Below are positions 56,220-64,000 of a stretch of DNA of 64,000 nt, in pieces (position 1 is the stretch's first letter; every line of letters begins with the position of its first letter). The notes below the pieces were generated by a model. It was given only the letters and a program-made list of their open reading frames with translations, ran no database searches and was not told where the DNA came from. Location of the stretch: assembly GCA_004379135.1 (NCBI GenBank), contig NBNI01000006.1:1-64000 (forward strand). The letters are read 5' to 3'. Both the position numbers and the translations under genes were made by a program. Source of the DNA: Acidimicrobiales bacterium mtb01 (lineage in GTDB: Bacteria > Actinomycetota > Acidimicrobiia > Acidimicrobiales > Ilumatobacteraceae).

Positions 56220-58784
56220 ATGGCCGATATCCCCGAGAAGCCCTCCCTCGACGGCATCGAAGCCACCTGGATCTCGACGTGGGACGCCGAAGGCATCTAC
56301 CACTTCGACCGAACGGCCACTCGCGATCGCGTCTACGCGATCGACACTCCCCCGCCCACCGTGAGCGGTTCGCTGCACATGGGCCACGTGTTCTCCTACA
56401 CGCACACCGACACCATCGCGCGCTTCCACCGCATGCGCGGCAAGTCGGTCTTCTACCCCATGGGTTGGGACGACAATGGACTTCCCACCGAGCGCCGCGT
56501 GCAGAACTTCTTCGGTGTGCGCTGCGATCCGAATGTCGCGTATCAGCCCGGTTTCCAGCCGCCGTTCCGTGGCGATCCTCCCAAGGATCACCAGGCGATC
56601 TCGATTTCGCGCCCCAACTTCATCGAGCTGTGCGAAGAACTCACGCACGAGGACGAGAAGGTGTTCGAGGATCTCTTCCGCCGCCTCGGCCTCTCGGTCG
56701 ACTGGAGCTTCCTCTACGCGACCATCGACGAGAACAGCCGGCGCGCGAGCCAACGCGCGTTCCTGCGCAACCTCGCGCGCGGCGAGGCGTACACGCAGGA
56801 GGCCCCCACGTTGTGGGACGTCGACTTCAAGACCGCGGTCGCCCAGGCCGAACTCGAGGATCGCGAACGACCCGGCGCGTATCACCAGGTCGCGTTCGAG
56901 CGCACCGACGGCGGCGGCTCGATCGTCATCGACACCACCCGCCCCGTCCTGATTGCGGCCTGCGTCGCGCTCGTCGCGCATCCCGACGACGAGCGCTATC
57001 AACCGCTGTTCGGCAAGACCGTGCGCACGCCGCTGTACGGCGTCGAGGTTCCGGTGGTCGCCCACCCGCTCGCGCAGATCGACAAGGGCACCGGCATCGC
57101 CATGATCTGCACCTTCGGCGACGTCACCGACGTGACGTGGTGGCGCGAGCTGAACCTGCCCACGCGCGCGATCATCGGCCGCGACGGCCGCATCATCGCC
57201 ACGCCCCCGGCTGGCCTCGACTCGACCGACGGCCAGCGGGCCTACGCCGAGATCGCCGGCCTGTACGTCAATCAGGCGCAGAACAAAGTGGTGGAGATGT
57301 TGCGCGCCACCGGCGCGATGCTCGGCGAGCCCCGCCCCATCACTCACCCGGTCAAGTTCTTCGAGAAGGGTGACCGCCCGCTCGAGATCGTCACCAGCCG
57401 CCAGTGGTACATCCGCAACGGCGGCCGTGGAGCCGAACTGCGCACCGCTCTGCTCGGCCGCGGCGATCGACTCGTGTGGCATCCCGATCACATGCGCCAC
57501 CGCTATGCGAATTGGGTCGAGGGCCTCAACGGCGACTGGCTCATCAGTCGACAGCGCTACTTCGGCGTGCCGATTCCGGTGTGGTACCCCGTCGATGCCG
57601 ACGGCGAGACCGACTACGACCACCCGATCATTCCCGACGAGTCGTCGCTCCCCATCGATCCGTCCACCGACGTGCCGCCCGGATACACCGCGACCCAACG
57701 CGACGTGCCGGGTGGTTTCACGGGCGACCCCGACGTGATGGACACCTGGGCCACGTCGTCGTTGTCGCCGCAGATCGCCGCGAAGTGGGAAACCGACGCC
57801 GACTTGTTCGCGCGTGTGTTCCCCATGGATCTGCGCCCCCAGGGCCACGACATCATCCGCACCTGGCTGTTCAGCACCGTGGTGCGCGCGCACTTCGAGC
57901 ACGATTCGCTTCCGTGGTCGAACACCGCACTGTCGGGATGGATCCTCGACCCCGATCGCAAGAAGATGTCGAAGTCGAAGGGCAACGTGGTCACTCCGCT
58001 CGACCTCTTCGACAAGTTCGGCTCCGACGCCGTTCGCTACTGGGCCGCGTCGGCGCGTCCCGGCGTCGACACCGCGTTCAGCGAGGAGCAGATGAAGGTC
58101 GGCCGCAAACTGGCCACCAAATTGCTCAACGCGAGCAAGTTCGTCCTGTCGTTCGGCCAACCACCGGCCGGTGCTGCCCCCACGGCCGTCCTCGATCGCG
58201 CGATGCTGGCCCTCTTGGCCGACACTGTGCAGGAAGCCACCGATGCGTTCGAGTCGTACGACTACGCGCGGGCCCTCGAGCGCACCGAGGCGTTGTTCTG
58301 GTGGTTCTGCGACGACTACGTCGAACTCGTGAAGGGTCGCGCGTACGGAGTGCAGGGACCCGAGGCCGCCGCGTCGGCGCTGGCAGCGCTGCGCATCGCG
58401 CTGTCGGCTCTGCAGCGCCTGCTCGCTCCGTTCATCCCGTTCGCCACCGAAGAAGTGTGGCGTTGGTGGCAGACCGACTCGGTGCACCGCGCGTCGTGGC
58501 CCACACGCGACGAATCGGTCGGTGCCGGCGATGCCGCCGTGCTCGACGCGATCAGCGAAACGCTCGCGCAGATCCGCCGTGCCAAGACCGAAGCCAAGTC
58601 ATCGCAGAAGACACCCGTGGCATCGGCCGTGGTCACCGCATCCGCGTCCGATCTCGATGCGATTCGCTCGGCGCAAGCCGATCTCACCGAGGCCGGCAGC
58701 GTGCAGGCGTGGTCGTACATCACCGATGACTCGGCAGTGACTCCGCAGGTCACCGTCGAACTCGCGGCCGACACGCCCTCGTGA
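56220..58784 (+). CDS. valS: Valyl-tRNA synthetase
   Basis: 854 residues. HMGH (class I HIGH) near residue 55, KKMSKSKGN, editing domain (about 180-330) and anticodon-binding helices. The length is slightly short, consistent with a reduced C-terminal coiled tail, here a Lys/Arg-poor helix (AQIRRAKTEAKSSQK). Leaderless-type start, divergent to cysS. Confidence 0.95.
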   Translation: MADIPEKPSLDGIEATWISTWDAEGIYHFDRTATRDRVYAIDTPPPTVSGSLHMGHVFSYTHTDTIARFHRMRGKSVFYPMGWDDNGLPTERRVQNFFGVRCDPNVAYQPGFQPPFRGDPPKDHQAISISRPNFIELCEELTHEDEKVFEDLFRRLGLSVDWSFLYATIDENSRRASQRAFLRNLARGEAYTQEAPTLWDVDFKTAVAQAELEDRERPGAYHQVAFERTDGGGSIVIDTTRPVLIAACVALVAHPDDERYQPLFGKTVRTPLYGVEVPVVAHPLAQIDKGTGIAMICTFGDVTDVTWWRELNLPTRAIIGRDGRIIATPPAGLDSTDGQRAYAEIAGLYVNQAQNKVVEMLRATGAMLGEPRPITHPVKFFEKGDRPLEIVTSRQWYIRNGGRGAELRTALLGRGDRLVWHPDHMRHRYANWVEGLNGDWLISRQRYFGVPIPVWYPVDADGETDYDHPIIPDESSLPIDPSTDVPPGYTATQRDVPGGFTGDPDVMDTWATSSLSPQIAAKWETDADLFARVFPMDLRPQGHDIIRTWLFSTVVRAHFEHDSLPWSNTALSGWILDPDRKKMSKSKGNVVTPLDLFDKFGSDAVRYWAASARPGVDTAFSEEQMKVGRKLATKLLNASKFVLSFGQPPAGAAPTAVLDRAMLALLADTVQEATDAFESYDYARALERTEALFWWFCDDYVELVKGRAYGVQGPEAAASALAALRIALSALQRLLAPFIPFATEEVWRWWQTDSVHRASWPTRDESVGAGDAAVLDAISETLAQIRRAKTEAKSSQKTPVASAVVTASASDLDAIRSAQADLTEAGSVQAWSYITDDSAVTPQVTVELAADTPS

Positions 58785-58823
58785 TCGGTCTTGCTTCGCG
58801 CGGCCGGGTAGGTTGACATTTCT

Positions 58824-60098
58824 GTGAACGACCAGCCGCGCCCACGCCGTCGTACGTGGCCTCAGCGCATCGTCCTGGTGGTCAACATCGTCGTGATCAT
58901 CGCCTGCTTCGGCACGGCCGCGATCGTCTACTACGGCAACGAGAAGGCCAACGACCGCAAGGTCGTGAGCCTCGTCGGATCGACCACCAAGCTCACCATT
59001 CCGCCGTCCACCGCGGTCGATGGAACTCCCGGCACCGATCCCGACGTGACGCTGGTGGCCGGGCCGGTCGACATGTCGGCCCGCAACTTCCTCATCACGG
59101 GTAGCGACAACGGCGCCTGCGTCGACCCCGATTCGCCCTACGCATCGGCGTTCGGAAACCGAAACGGTCTGGGCGAACGGGCCGACACGATCATGATCCT
59201 GCGGCTCGACCCCACCACCAACGCCGGTGCGGTGCTGTCGTTCCCGCGCGACCTCTGGGTGAAGATCGCCGGCAAGAAGTCGCGCTCGCGGATCAACAGC
59301 GCCTTCAACCGCGACGACCCGAACACCCTCGTGCTGACGATCTGGGAGAACTTCGGCATCCCGGTCGACCACTACGTCAACGTCGACTTCTGCGCGTTCA
59401 AGAAGATCGTCGACGCCGTGGGCGGCGTGCGCGTTCCGTTCGCGACCCCAATCCGCGATCGCAACACGGGCCTCAACATCGAGAACGCCGGGTGCCACCG
59501 CTTCGACGGCGAAGAGGGACTCGCCTACGTGCGTTCGCGCAAGTTGTTCTATTACGACAACGACTCGCAGTCGTGGAAGCAGGACCCCGCCGCCGACCGC
59601 GGCCGCATTTCGCGCCAACAGGACTTCCTGCGCCGCGCGTTGCAAAAGGCCCTCGACGTGGGTGCCGGCAGCCCCACCGTGGCCAAGGATCTCATCGACG
59701 CCGCGCTCGAGTTCGTGATCCTCGACGATCAGCTCACCCCGGGCAAACTTCTCGAACTGGCGCAGGCCATGCGCAATCTCGATCCGGCGACGTTGAAGAC
59801 GTACCAAGTGGAAGGTCTCGGAAAGTTGATCAACGGGCAGTCGGTGATCGAGCCCAAACTCGAGACCGACACGATGCAGAGCGTTCTCGCCGTGTTCCAG
59901 GGCGAGGCCCGACTCGTGGACGCGCCCGAACAATTGGTGGAAGTACCGGCCCCCGAGACATCGGCACCGACCACCACCACGCGTTCGACCGGGTCGTCCA
60001 CCACCGCGGTCTCGGGAACCACCACCACGCTGCCGCCGGTGTTCGTGGAATCGAACTCGGTGGGCGTGCTGCCTACCGACGATCCGGCCTGCCGCTAG
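58824..60098 (+). CDS. LytR-CpsA-Psr family cell-wall ligase
   Basis: 424 residues. N-terminal basic patch and one membrane helix (about 14-35), then the LCP domain: TIMILRLDP, FPRDLWVKI, INSAFNRDDP, HYVNVDFCAFKKIVDAVGGV and ARSRKLFY-type Arg residues. C-terminal Thr/Ser/Pro tail. LCP enzymes attach glycopolymers to peptidoglycan. GTG start, with TAGGTT (58809-58814) 9 nt before. The TAG stop is part of CTAG, shared with the VWA gene stop. Confidence 0.9.
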   Translation: MNDQPRPRRRTWPQRIVLVVNIVVIIACFGTAAIVYYGNEKANDRKVVSLVGSTTKLTIPPSTAVDGTPGTDPDVTLVAGPVDMSARNFLITGSDNGACVDPDSPYASAFGNRNGLGERADTIMILRLDPTTNAGAVLSFPRDLWVKIAGKKSRSRINSAFNRDDPNTLVLTIWENFGIPVDHYVNVDFCAFKKIVDAVGGVRVPFATPIRDRNTGLNIENAGCHRFDGEEGLAYVRSRKLFYYDNDSQSWKQDPAADRGRISRQQDFLRRALQKALDVGAGSPTVAKDLIDAALEFVILDDQLTPGKLLELAQAMRNLDPATLKTYQVEGLGKLINGQSVIEPKLETDTMQSVLAVFQGEARLVDAPEQLVEVPAPETSAPTTTTRSTGSSTTAVSGTTTTLPPVFVESNSVGVLPTDDPACR

Positions 60099-60988
60099 TC
60101 GCCGAGCACCGTCTGCAGCGCGGCCGGCACGTCGCTCGGTCCATCGATCACCGCGATGCGCGCGCCGATGCGGGCCGCCAGGACGCGCGCCTCGGCATCG
60201 TCGTCGGCTGGCGCGAGGATCACCACTTCGTCGAGTGAACGCGCCGCGGCCTCCACGTCGCCTTCCACCGTGGCCCGACAGTCGCTGAGCACGACGGTGA
60301 TGCGACGACCCGCGCGCGACCGCGCCAACTGCTCGCTCGCCGTGCGCAGAGCCCCGGCCAGATCGGTGGTGCCGAAACCGCGCAGAGCCAACACGTCGTT
60401 GACGACCGCTTCACCCCCCTTGGTGGACTCCTGGCTCTTGGGGACCACCACGTCCTTGCCGAAGGCGACGACGCTGTAGTCGGCCGGGCTGCGCCAGGCC
60501 ACCGCGGCCGCCGCCATGGCCGATGTGGCGAGCGGTTTACCGCCCATCGAACCGCTGCGATCGACCAGCAGGCTGATGGCGGTACCCGGCTTCACCCACG
60601 ATCGCACCTTCAACTGCTCGGGATCGATCGCCTCCTCGGCCGCGCGCGCTTCGACGATCGCACTCATCGACGCGTCGAGATCGATGTCGCCGGCATCGGG
60701 TCGATACGGCAGGGTGGCCATCTTGCCGATACCGCGCGGACGGACCGGGCCGCGGCGCGACACGTCGAGGAACAATCGCCCGGCCAGTCGCTTGGCCAAG
60801 TCACGCAACTTCTGATCGGTGGCTCCGGTGAGATCGGCCAGCAACGCGAGCATCGCGTCGGGGTCGTCCTGCAAACCCTCCTCCACCGCCGCCTCGTCGA
60901 GTTCGCCCACCTCGGGCGACACCTGTTCGAACTGCGGATTGCGCGCCAACTCGCGACGCGACAGCGTTCGCTTCGACGCATCGGCCAC
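60095..60988 (-). CDS. VWA-domain protein (MoxR partner, chelatase D-like)
   Basis: About 297 residues from GTG 60988; the true start is uncertain because the frame is open upstream as a shadow of the MoxR gene. MIDAS motif DRSGSMGG, Thr in GFGTTDLAG and Asp in VLSDCRAT form the metal site. An acidic linker (ELDEAAVEEGLQDDPD) precedes. It lies directly after the MoxR ATPase, as expected for MoxR-VWA chaperone/metal-insertion pairs. Substrate unknown; the next upstream genes are alcohol dehydrogenases. Confidence 0.75.
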   Translation of the reverse strand: MADASKRTLSRRELARNPQFEQVSPEVGELDEAAVEEGLQDDPDAMLALLADLTGATDQKLRDLAKRLAGRLFLDVSRRGPVRPRGIGKMATLPYRPDAGDIDLDASMSAIVEARAAEEAIDPEQLKVRSWVKPGTAISLLVDRSGSMGGKPLATSAMAAAAVAWRSPADYSVVAFGKDVVVPKSQESTKGGEAVVNDVLALRGFGTTDLAGALRTASEQLARSRAGRRITVVLSDCRATVEGDVEAAARSLDEVVILAPADDDAEARVLAARIGARIAVIDGPSDVPAALQTVLGD

Positions 60989-61017
60989 CGCTTGATCGGC
61001 GGCCGCACCTTCCTGCG

Positions 61018-61929
61018 CTAGTGAGTCGCCCCCGTCGGGGCGCTCGCTTTTCCCCCGAGCCCGTTCAGGCTGGGCGCGAACACCTCTCCCCACAGTTCGG
61101 TGATGATGTCGTCGGCGGTGCGCTGTGTTCCTTCGCGCACGCGGACGCGGCCCGAGAGCGCCACCAGAGCGGCGTCGAGCGACACCGACTGGTCGTCGAC
61201 CGTCGACCCGCGCACGTCGGCCAGCGATGACGCGACGGCGGCCATGTCGATGGCACCGCGAACCGACGAGCCCACGCGAAGTTCGGGGTGCGAACGCGTG
61301 CGGCGAACGAGTTCGACGACCTTGGCGAGCCAGGCGTCGGACACCGAGACCGACCGCGATGCGATGTTGCGCTCGTCGTCGGCCGATTGGTATCCCATCG
61401 ACACCCGGCACACGCGGTCGTACACCGCGCCCGAGATGCGCGCGGTTCCCACGGCGTCGAAGGGGTTCATGGCGGCCACGAGTCGGAAACCGCGCGCCGC
61501 CTCCACGCGGCCGTAACGCGGCACGGTGATCTCGCCTTCGCTCATCACGGTGATGAGGACGTTGAGCGTCTCCTCTGGAATGCGGTTGATCTCCTCGACG
61601 TACAGCAGCGATCCGTCGCGCAGCGCGGTGACGAGCGGACCGTCGACGAACACGTCGGGCTCGTACCCCTCGTTGAGCACCCGGGCCGGATCGAAGTGAC
61701 CCACCAGACGCGCCGGCGTGAGTTCGGCGTTGCCTTCCACGAACACGAAACCGATGCCGAGCCCCTCGGCCACCGCGCGCAGCAGCGTGCTCTTGCCGGT
61801 GCCGGGCGGGCCTTCGAGCAGGACGTGCCGATCGGCGTCGAGCGCCGCAACCACGAGCTCGACCTCGCGACGACGGCCGACGACCGACTTGTCGAGGGAT
61901 TGAAGGAGCGCCTGGCGCGACGAGGGCAT
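61018..61929 (-). CDS. MoxR-family AAA+ ATPase
   Basis: 303 residues. Walker A GPPGTGKST, Walker B LLYVEEINR, sensor region AAMNPFD, and Arg finger region. Works with the VWA protein that follows. Its ATG is 7 nt after the stop of the NDMA-type alcohol dehydrogenase gene, so the three genes may form one operon and the chaperone may serve the dehydrogenase. Confidence 0.87.
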   Translation of the reverse strand: MPSSRQALLQSLDKSVVGRRREVELVVAALDADRHVLLEGPPGTGKSTLLRAVAEGLGIGFVFVEGNAELTPARLVGHFDPARVLNEGYEPDVFVDGPLVTALRDGSLLYVEEINRIPEETLNVLITVMSEGEITVPRYGRVEAARGFRLVAAMNPFDAVGTARISGAVYDRVCRVSMGYQSADDERNIASRSVSVSDAWLAKVVELVRRTRSHPELRVGSSVRGAIDMAAVASSLADVRGSTVDDQSVSLDAALVALSGRVRVREGTQRTADDIITELWGEVFAPSLNGLGGKASAPTGATH

Positions 61930-61936
61930 GAGTTGG

Positions 61937-63097
61937 TCAGGCGTTGACGACGACGCCGCGAATGTTGGTGCCGACGCGCATCGCCTCGTACCCCTCGTTG
62001 ATCTCGTCGAGGGAGTACGTCTTGGTGATGAGTTCGTCGAGCTTCAACTGGCCCGCGCGGTACATGTCGAGCAACGCCGGGATGTCGGCGCGCGGATTGA
62101 GCGAACCGAAGATGGTTCCCTTGATCTCCTTGTTCCACATGGCCAACTGGAAGAGGTTGACCGAGGCGGTTTCGGAGGTCATGGGCGAGATGGCGGTGAC
62201 CACGCAGGTGCCGCCCTTGCCGGTGAGCTGCATGGCTTCGCCGAGCATCTCGCCGTAGAGGACGCCGGGCGTCATGATGACGCGATCGGCCATCTGGCCG
62301 TAGGTCATCTCCATGACCGGCATGATGGCTTCGGCCATCGACGCGTAGGTGTGCGTGGCGCCGAACTCCATGGCCTTCTCGCGCTTGAACTCGAGCGGGT
62401 CGACCGCGATGATGCGCTTGGCGCCGGCCATGCGCGCACCCTGCACCGCGTTCATGCCGATGCCGCCGCAACCCACCACGATGACCGTGTCGCCCGCCTG
62501 GGTGCCGGCGCGATTGGCGGCCGATCCCCAACCAGTGGCCACACCGCACGACACGAGCGCGACGCACTCGAGCGGGATGTCCTTCTCGACCTTGATGATG
62601 GAGTTCTCGGCCACGCAGGCGTATTCGCTGAACGTTCCGAGCTTGGCCATCAGCGTGACGGGCTGACCCTTCACGAAGTGACGGTGGGTGCCGTCGGTGA
62701 TCATGCCGCCGATGAACGTGCCCGCACCGTTGTCGCACAGGTTCTGACGACCGGTCGAGCAGTAGCGGCAGCGGCCACACGACGGAACGAACGACGCCGA
62801 CACGTGATCACCGGGCTGGACCGTGGTGACACCGGGACCGACTTCCACCACGACACCAGCACCCTCGTGGCCGCCGATCACCGGGAAGAAGTCGGAGATG
62901 CCCATCATCTCGAGCATTTCCTTGGGCGGAACCATGTCGCCCGTGACGAGGTGTTCGTCGGAGTGGCACAAACCGGCGGCGCGCCAGTGCACGAGCACCT
63001 CGCCGGCCTTGGGCGGATGGACCTCGATCTCCTCGATCGACCACGGCTGATTGAGCCCCCACAGAACGGCGGCTCGAGACTTGCGGACCTGCGACAT
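61937..63097 (-). CDS. NDMA-dependent-type zinc alcohol dehydrogenase
   Basis: 386 residues. Catalytic zinc ligands in GLCHSDEH and GGHEGAG, structural zinc CGRCRYCSTGRQNLC, coenzyme motif GCGGIGMNAV. The start (RAAVLWGLNQPWSIEEIE) and length fit the NDMA-dependent, mycothiol-linked branch. GGGGGTG precedes the ATG, and a leader hairpin CGCCCC-GGGTT-GGGGCG (63117-63133) is upstream. Confidence 0.9.
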   Translation of the reverse strand: MSQVRKSRAAVLWGLNQPWSIEEIEVHPPKAGEVLVHWRAAGLCHSDEHLVTGDMVPPKEMLEMMGISDFFPVIGGHEGAGVVVEVGPGVTTVQPGDHVSASFVPSCGRCRYCSTGRQNLCDNGAGTFIGGMITDGTHRHFVKGQPVTLMAKLGTFSEYACVAENSIIKVEKDIPLECVALVSCGVATGWGSAANRAGTQAGDTVIVVGCGGIGMNAVQGARMAGAKRIIAVDPLEFKREKAMEFGATHTYASMAEAIMPVMEMTYGQMADRVIMTPGVLYGEMLGEAMQLTGKGGTCVVTAISPMTSETASVNLFQLAMWNKEIKGTIFGSLNPRADIPALLDMYRAGQLKLDELITKTYSLDEINEGYEAMRVGTNIRGVVVNA

Positions 63098-63116
63098 GGA
63101 ACACCCCCGAACTCGG

Positions 63117-63133
63117 CGCCCCGGGTTGGGGCG
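63117..63133 (-). promoter_or_regulatory. Leader hairpin upstream of alcohol dehydrogenase gene
   Basis: CGCCCC-GGGTT-GGGGCG, 6-bp stem, 20 bp before the ATG at 63097. A weak -10 TAGCGT is further upstream on the minus strand. Confidence 0.4.
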
Positions 63134-63206
63134 ACGCGCCCGACGCTACTCCTCTGTCTTGTGGTCTCCGAAAGCCGAGATACCGGCCGGCCCGAAGGCG
63201 TTCGGA

Positions 63207-64000
63207 TCAGGAATAGACGAGCACTCCGCGGATGTTCTCGCCCTTGCGCATGGCCTCGTAGCCGTCGTTGATGCCCTCGAGCGGGTACGTCCGGGTGACG
63301 AGTCCGTCGAGGTCGAGCTGACCTTCGCGGTACAGGCCGGCCAGCTTCGGAATGTCGGCGCGCGGATTGCCCGAACCGAACAGCGAACCGACGACCTGCT
63401 TCTCCATGAGCGTCACGTCGAGCAGGTTGATGTTGGCCGACATCTCGAGGGCCGGGTGGATGTTGGTGACGACTACTCGGCCGCGCTTGCTGGCCAACGC
63501 CATCGCCTCGGCGAGGACCTTGCCGTCGCCCACACCCATGGTCATGATGACCTTGTTGGCCATCGTGCCCCAGGTGATCTCCTGCAGGAGACCGACCGCT
63601 TCGGTCATCGACGACGCGGTGTGGGTCGCACCGAACTCCATGGCCTTCTCGCGCTTGAACTCGATCGGGTCGATCGCGACGATGCGCTTCGCACCGGCGA
63701 GACGCGCACCCTGGATCGCGTTGGCACCGATGCCACCGACACCGACCACGACCACGGTGTCACCGGGCTTCGACTGCGCGGCGTACACCGCCGATCCCCA
63801 GCCGGTGACCACACCGCAGCCGAGGAGGCACATCTTGTCGAGCGGAAGATCCTGATCGACCTTGATGCAACTCGCTTCGTTCACCACGGTGTGATGCGCG
63901 AAGGTGCCGAGCAGGCACATGAGGCTCAGGTCCTGGCCGCGCGCGTGGTGGCGCGACGTGCCGTCGGTGATCTGACGGCCGATGCCCATGAGCGCTCCGA
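63207..64000 (-). CDS. Second NDMA-dependent-type alcohol dehydrogenase, N-terminus cut by window edge
   Basis: About 264 residues visible, the C-terminal two thirds. Coenzyme motif GVGGIGANAIQGARLAGAKR and FKREKAMEFGATHT are shared almost word for word with the neighbour at 61937-63097, so the two are tandem paralogues. The end differs (VRGVLVYS against VRGVVVNA types). The upstream half, including the zinc ligands, lies outside the window. Confidence 0.9.
   Translation of the reverse strand, partial: GALMGIGRQITDGTSRHHARGQDLSLMCLLGTFAHHTVVNEASCIKVDQDLPLDKMCLLGCGVVTGWGSAVYAAQSKPGDTVVVVGVGGIGANAIQGARLAGAKRIVAIDPIEFKREKAMEFGATHTASSMTEAVGLLQEITWGTMANKVIMTMGVGDGKVLAEAMALASKRGRVVVTNIHPALEMSANINLLDVTLMEKQVVGSLFGSGNPRADIPKLAGLYREGQLDLDGLVTRTYPLEGINDGYEAMRKGENIRGVLVYS

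Noticed and set aside
56205-58487. Minus-strand 760-codon frame opposite valS
   Set aside because: Shadow of the valS gene. The valS motifs are clear on the plus strand.

Overview
The window is chromosomal DNA from a high-GC actinobacterium. Supporting evidence is F420-type luciferase-like oxidoreductases, tandem NDMA-type zinc alcohol dehydrogenases, a LytR-CpsA-Psr enzyme, an LPXTG sortase substrate, a CWB2 cell-wall protease, a diheme three-subunit succinate dehydrogenase, and many starts with no Shine-Dalgarno (SD) sequence that sit 6-8 nt after a -10 box. Acidimicrobiia (Ilumatobacter-like) is my best guess, but this is inference. No mobile element, phage gene, CRISPR array, tRNA or rRNA was found.

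Layout. 1-7395 (minus): an operon for a large secreted collagen-like protein with eight carbohydrate-binding-like modules, a family 2 glycosyltransferase, a membrane-anchored TPR protein and an adenylation enzyme cut by the window edge. 7396-7973: gene-free and rich in inverted repeats. 7974-9928: divergent sugar isomerase and esterase. 10052-13232: a phosphorelay split over four genes (membrane histidine kinase, single-domain receiver, HPt, convergent NarL-type regulator). 13542-18530: four ATGA-coupled genes for an LPATG-anchored surface protein, a glycosyltransferase, a six-hairpin glycosidase-like protein and a GH130-like enzyme. 18548-22391: Baeyer-Villiger-type monooxygenase with a coupled phosphotransferase, and a divergent F420 oxidoreductase. 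22480-24924: secreted subtilase with CWB2 repeats. 24925-29342: flavin enzymes, an enoyl-CoA hydratase and an ABC-F ATPase. 29382-32880: SGNH lipoprotein, MscL, a membrane protein and an MFS transporter. 32948-43790: catabolic and lipid-type enzymes (amidase, SDRs, hydrolase, F420 oxidoreductase broken by an in-frame TGA, deacetylase, hotdog thioesterase, acyl-CoA ligase, molybdopterin oxidoreductase). 43849-47540: MoxR-type ATPase and GH2 enzyme. 47589-53660: sdhCAB and the proton pyrophosphatase hppA. 53726-60098: unknown protein, SCP2 protein, divergent cysS/valS, LCP enzyme. 60095-64000: VWA protein, MoxR ATPase and two NDMA-type alcohol dehydrogenases, the second cut by the edge.

The first and fourth blocks are the main accessory, cell-surface parts: secreted or wall-anchored polymers, each encoded with sugar-handling enzymes. 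Much of the rest is ordinary catabolic and housekeeping content. Three genome-style features recur: (i) about twenty starts preceded by a YANNNT box 6-8 nt upstream, often in very short divergent gaps with overlapping or near-overlapping -10 boxes; (ii) translational coupling by 4-nt overlaps, including four unusual TTGA (TTG start / TGA stop) junctions; (iii) palindromes that lie across the stop codons of convergent genes and probably act as compact bidirectional terminators.
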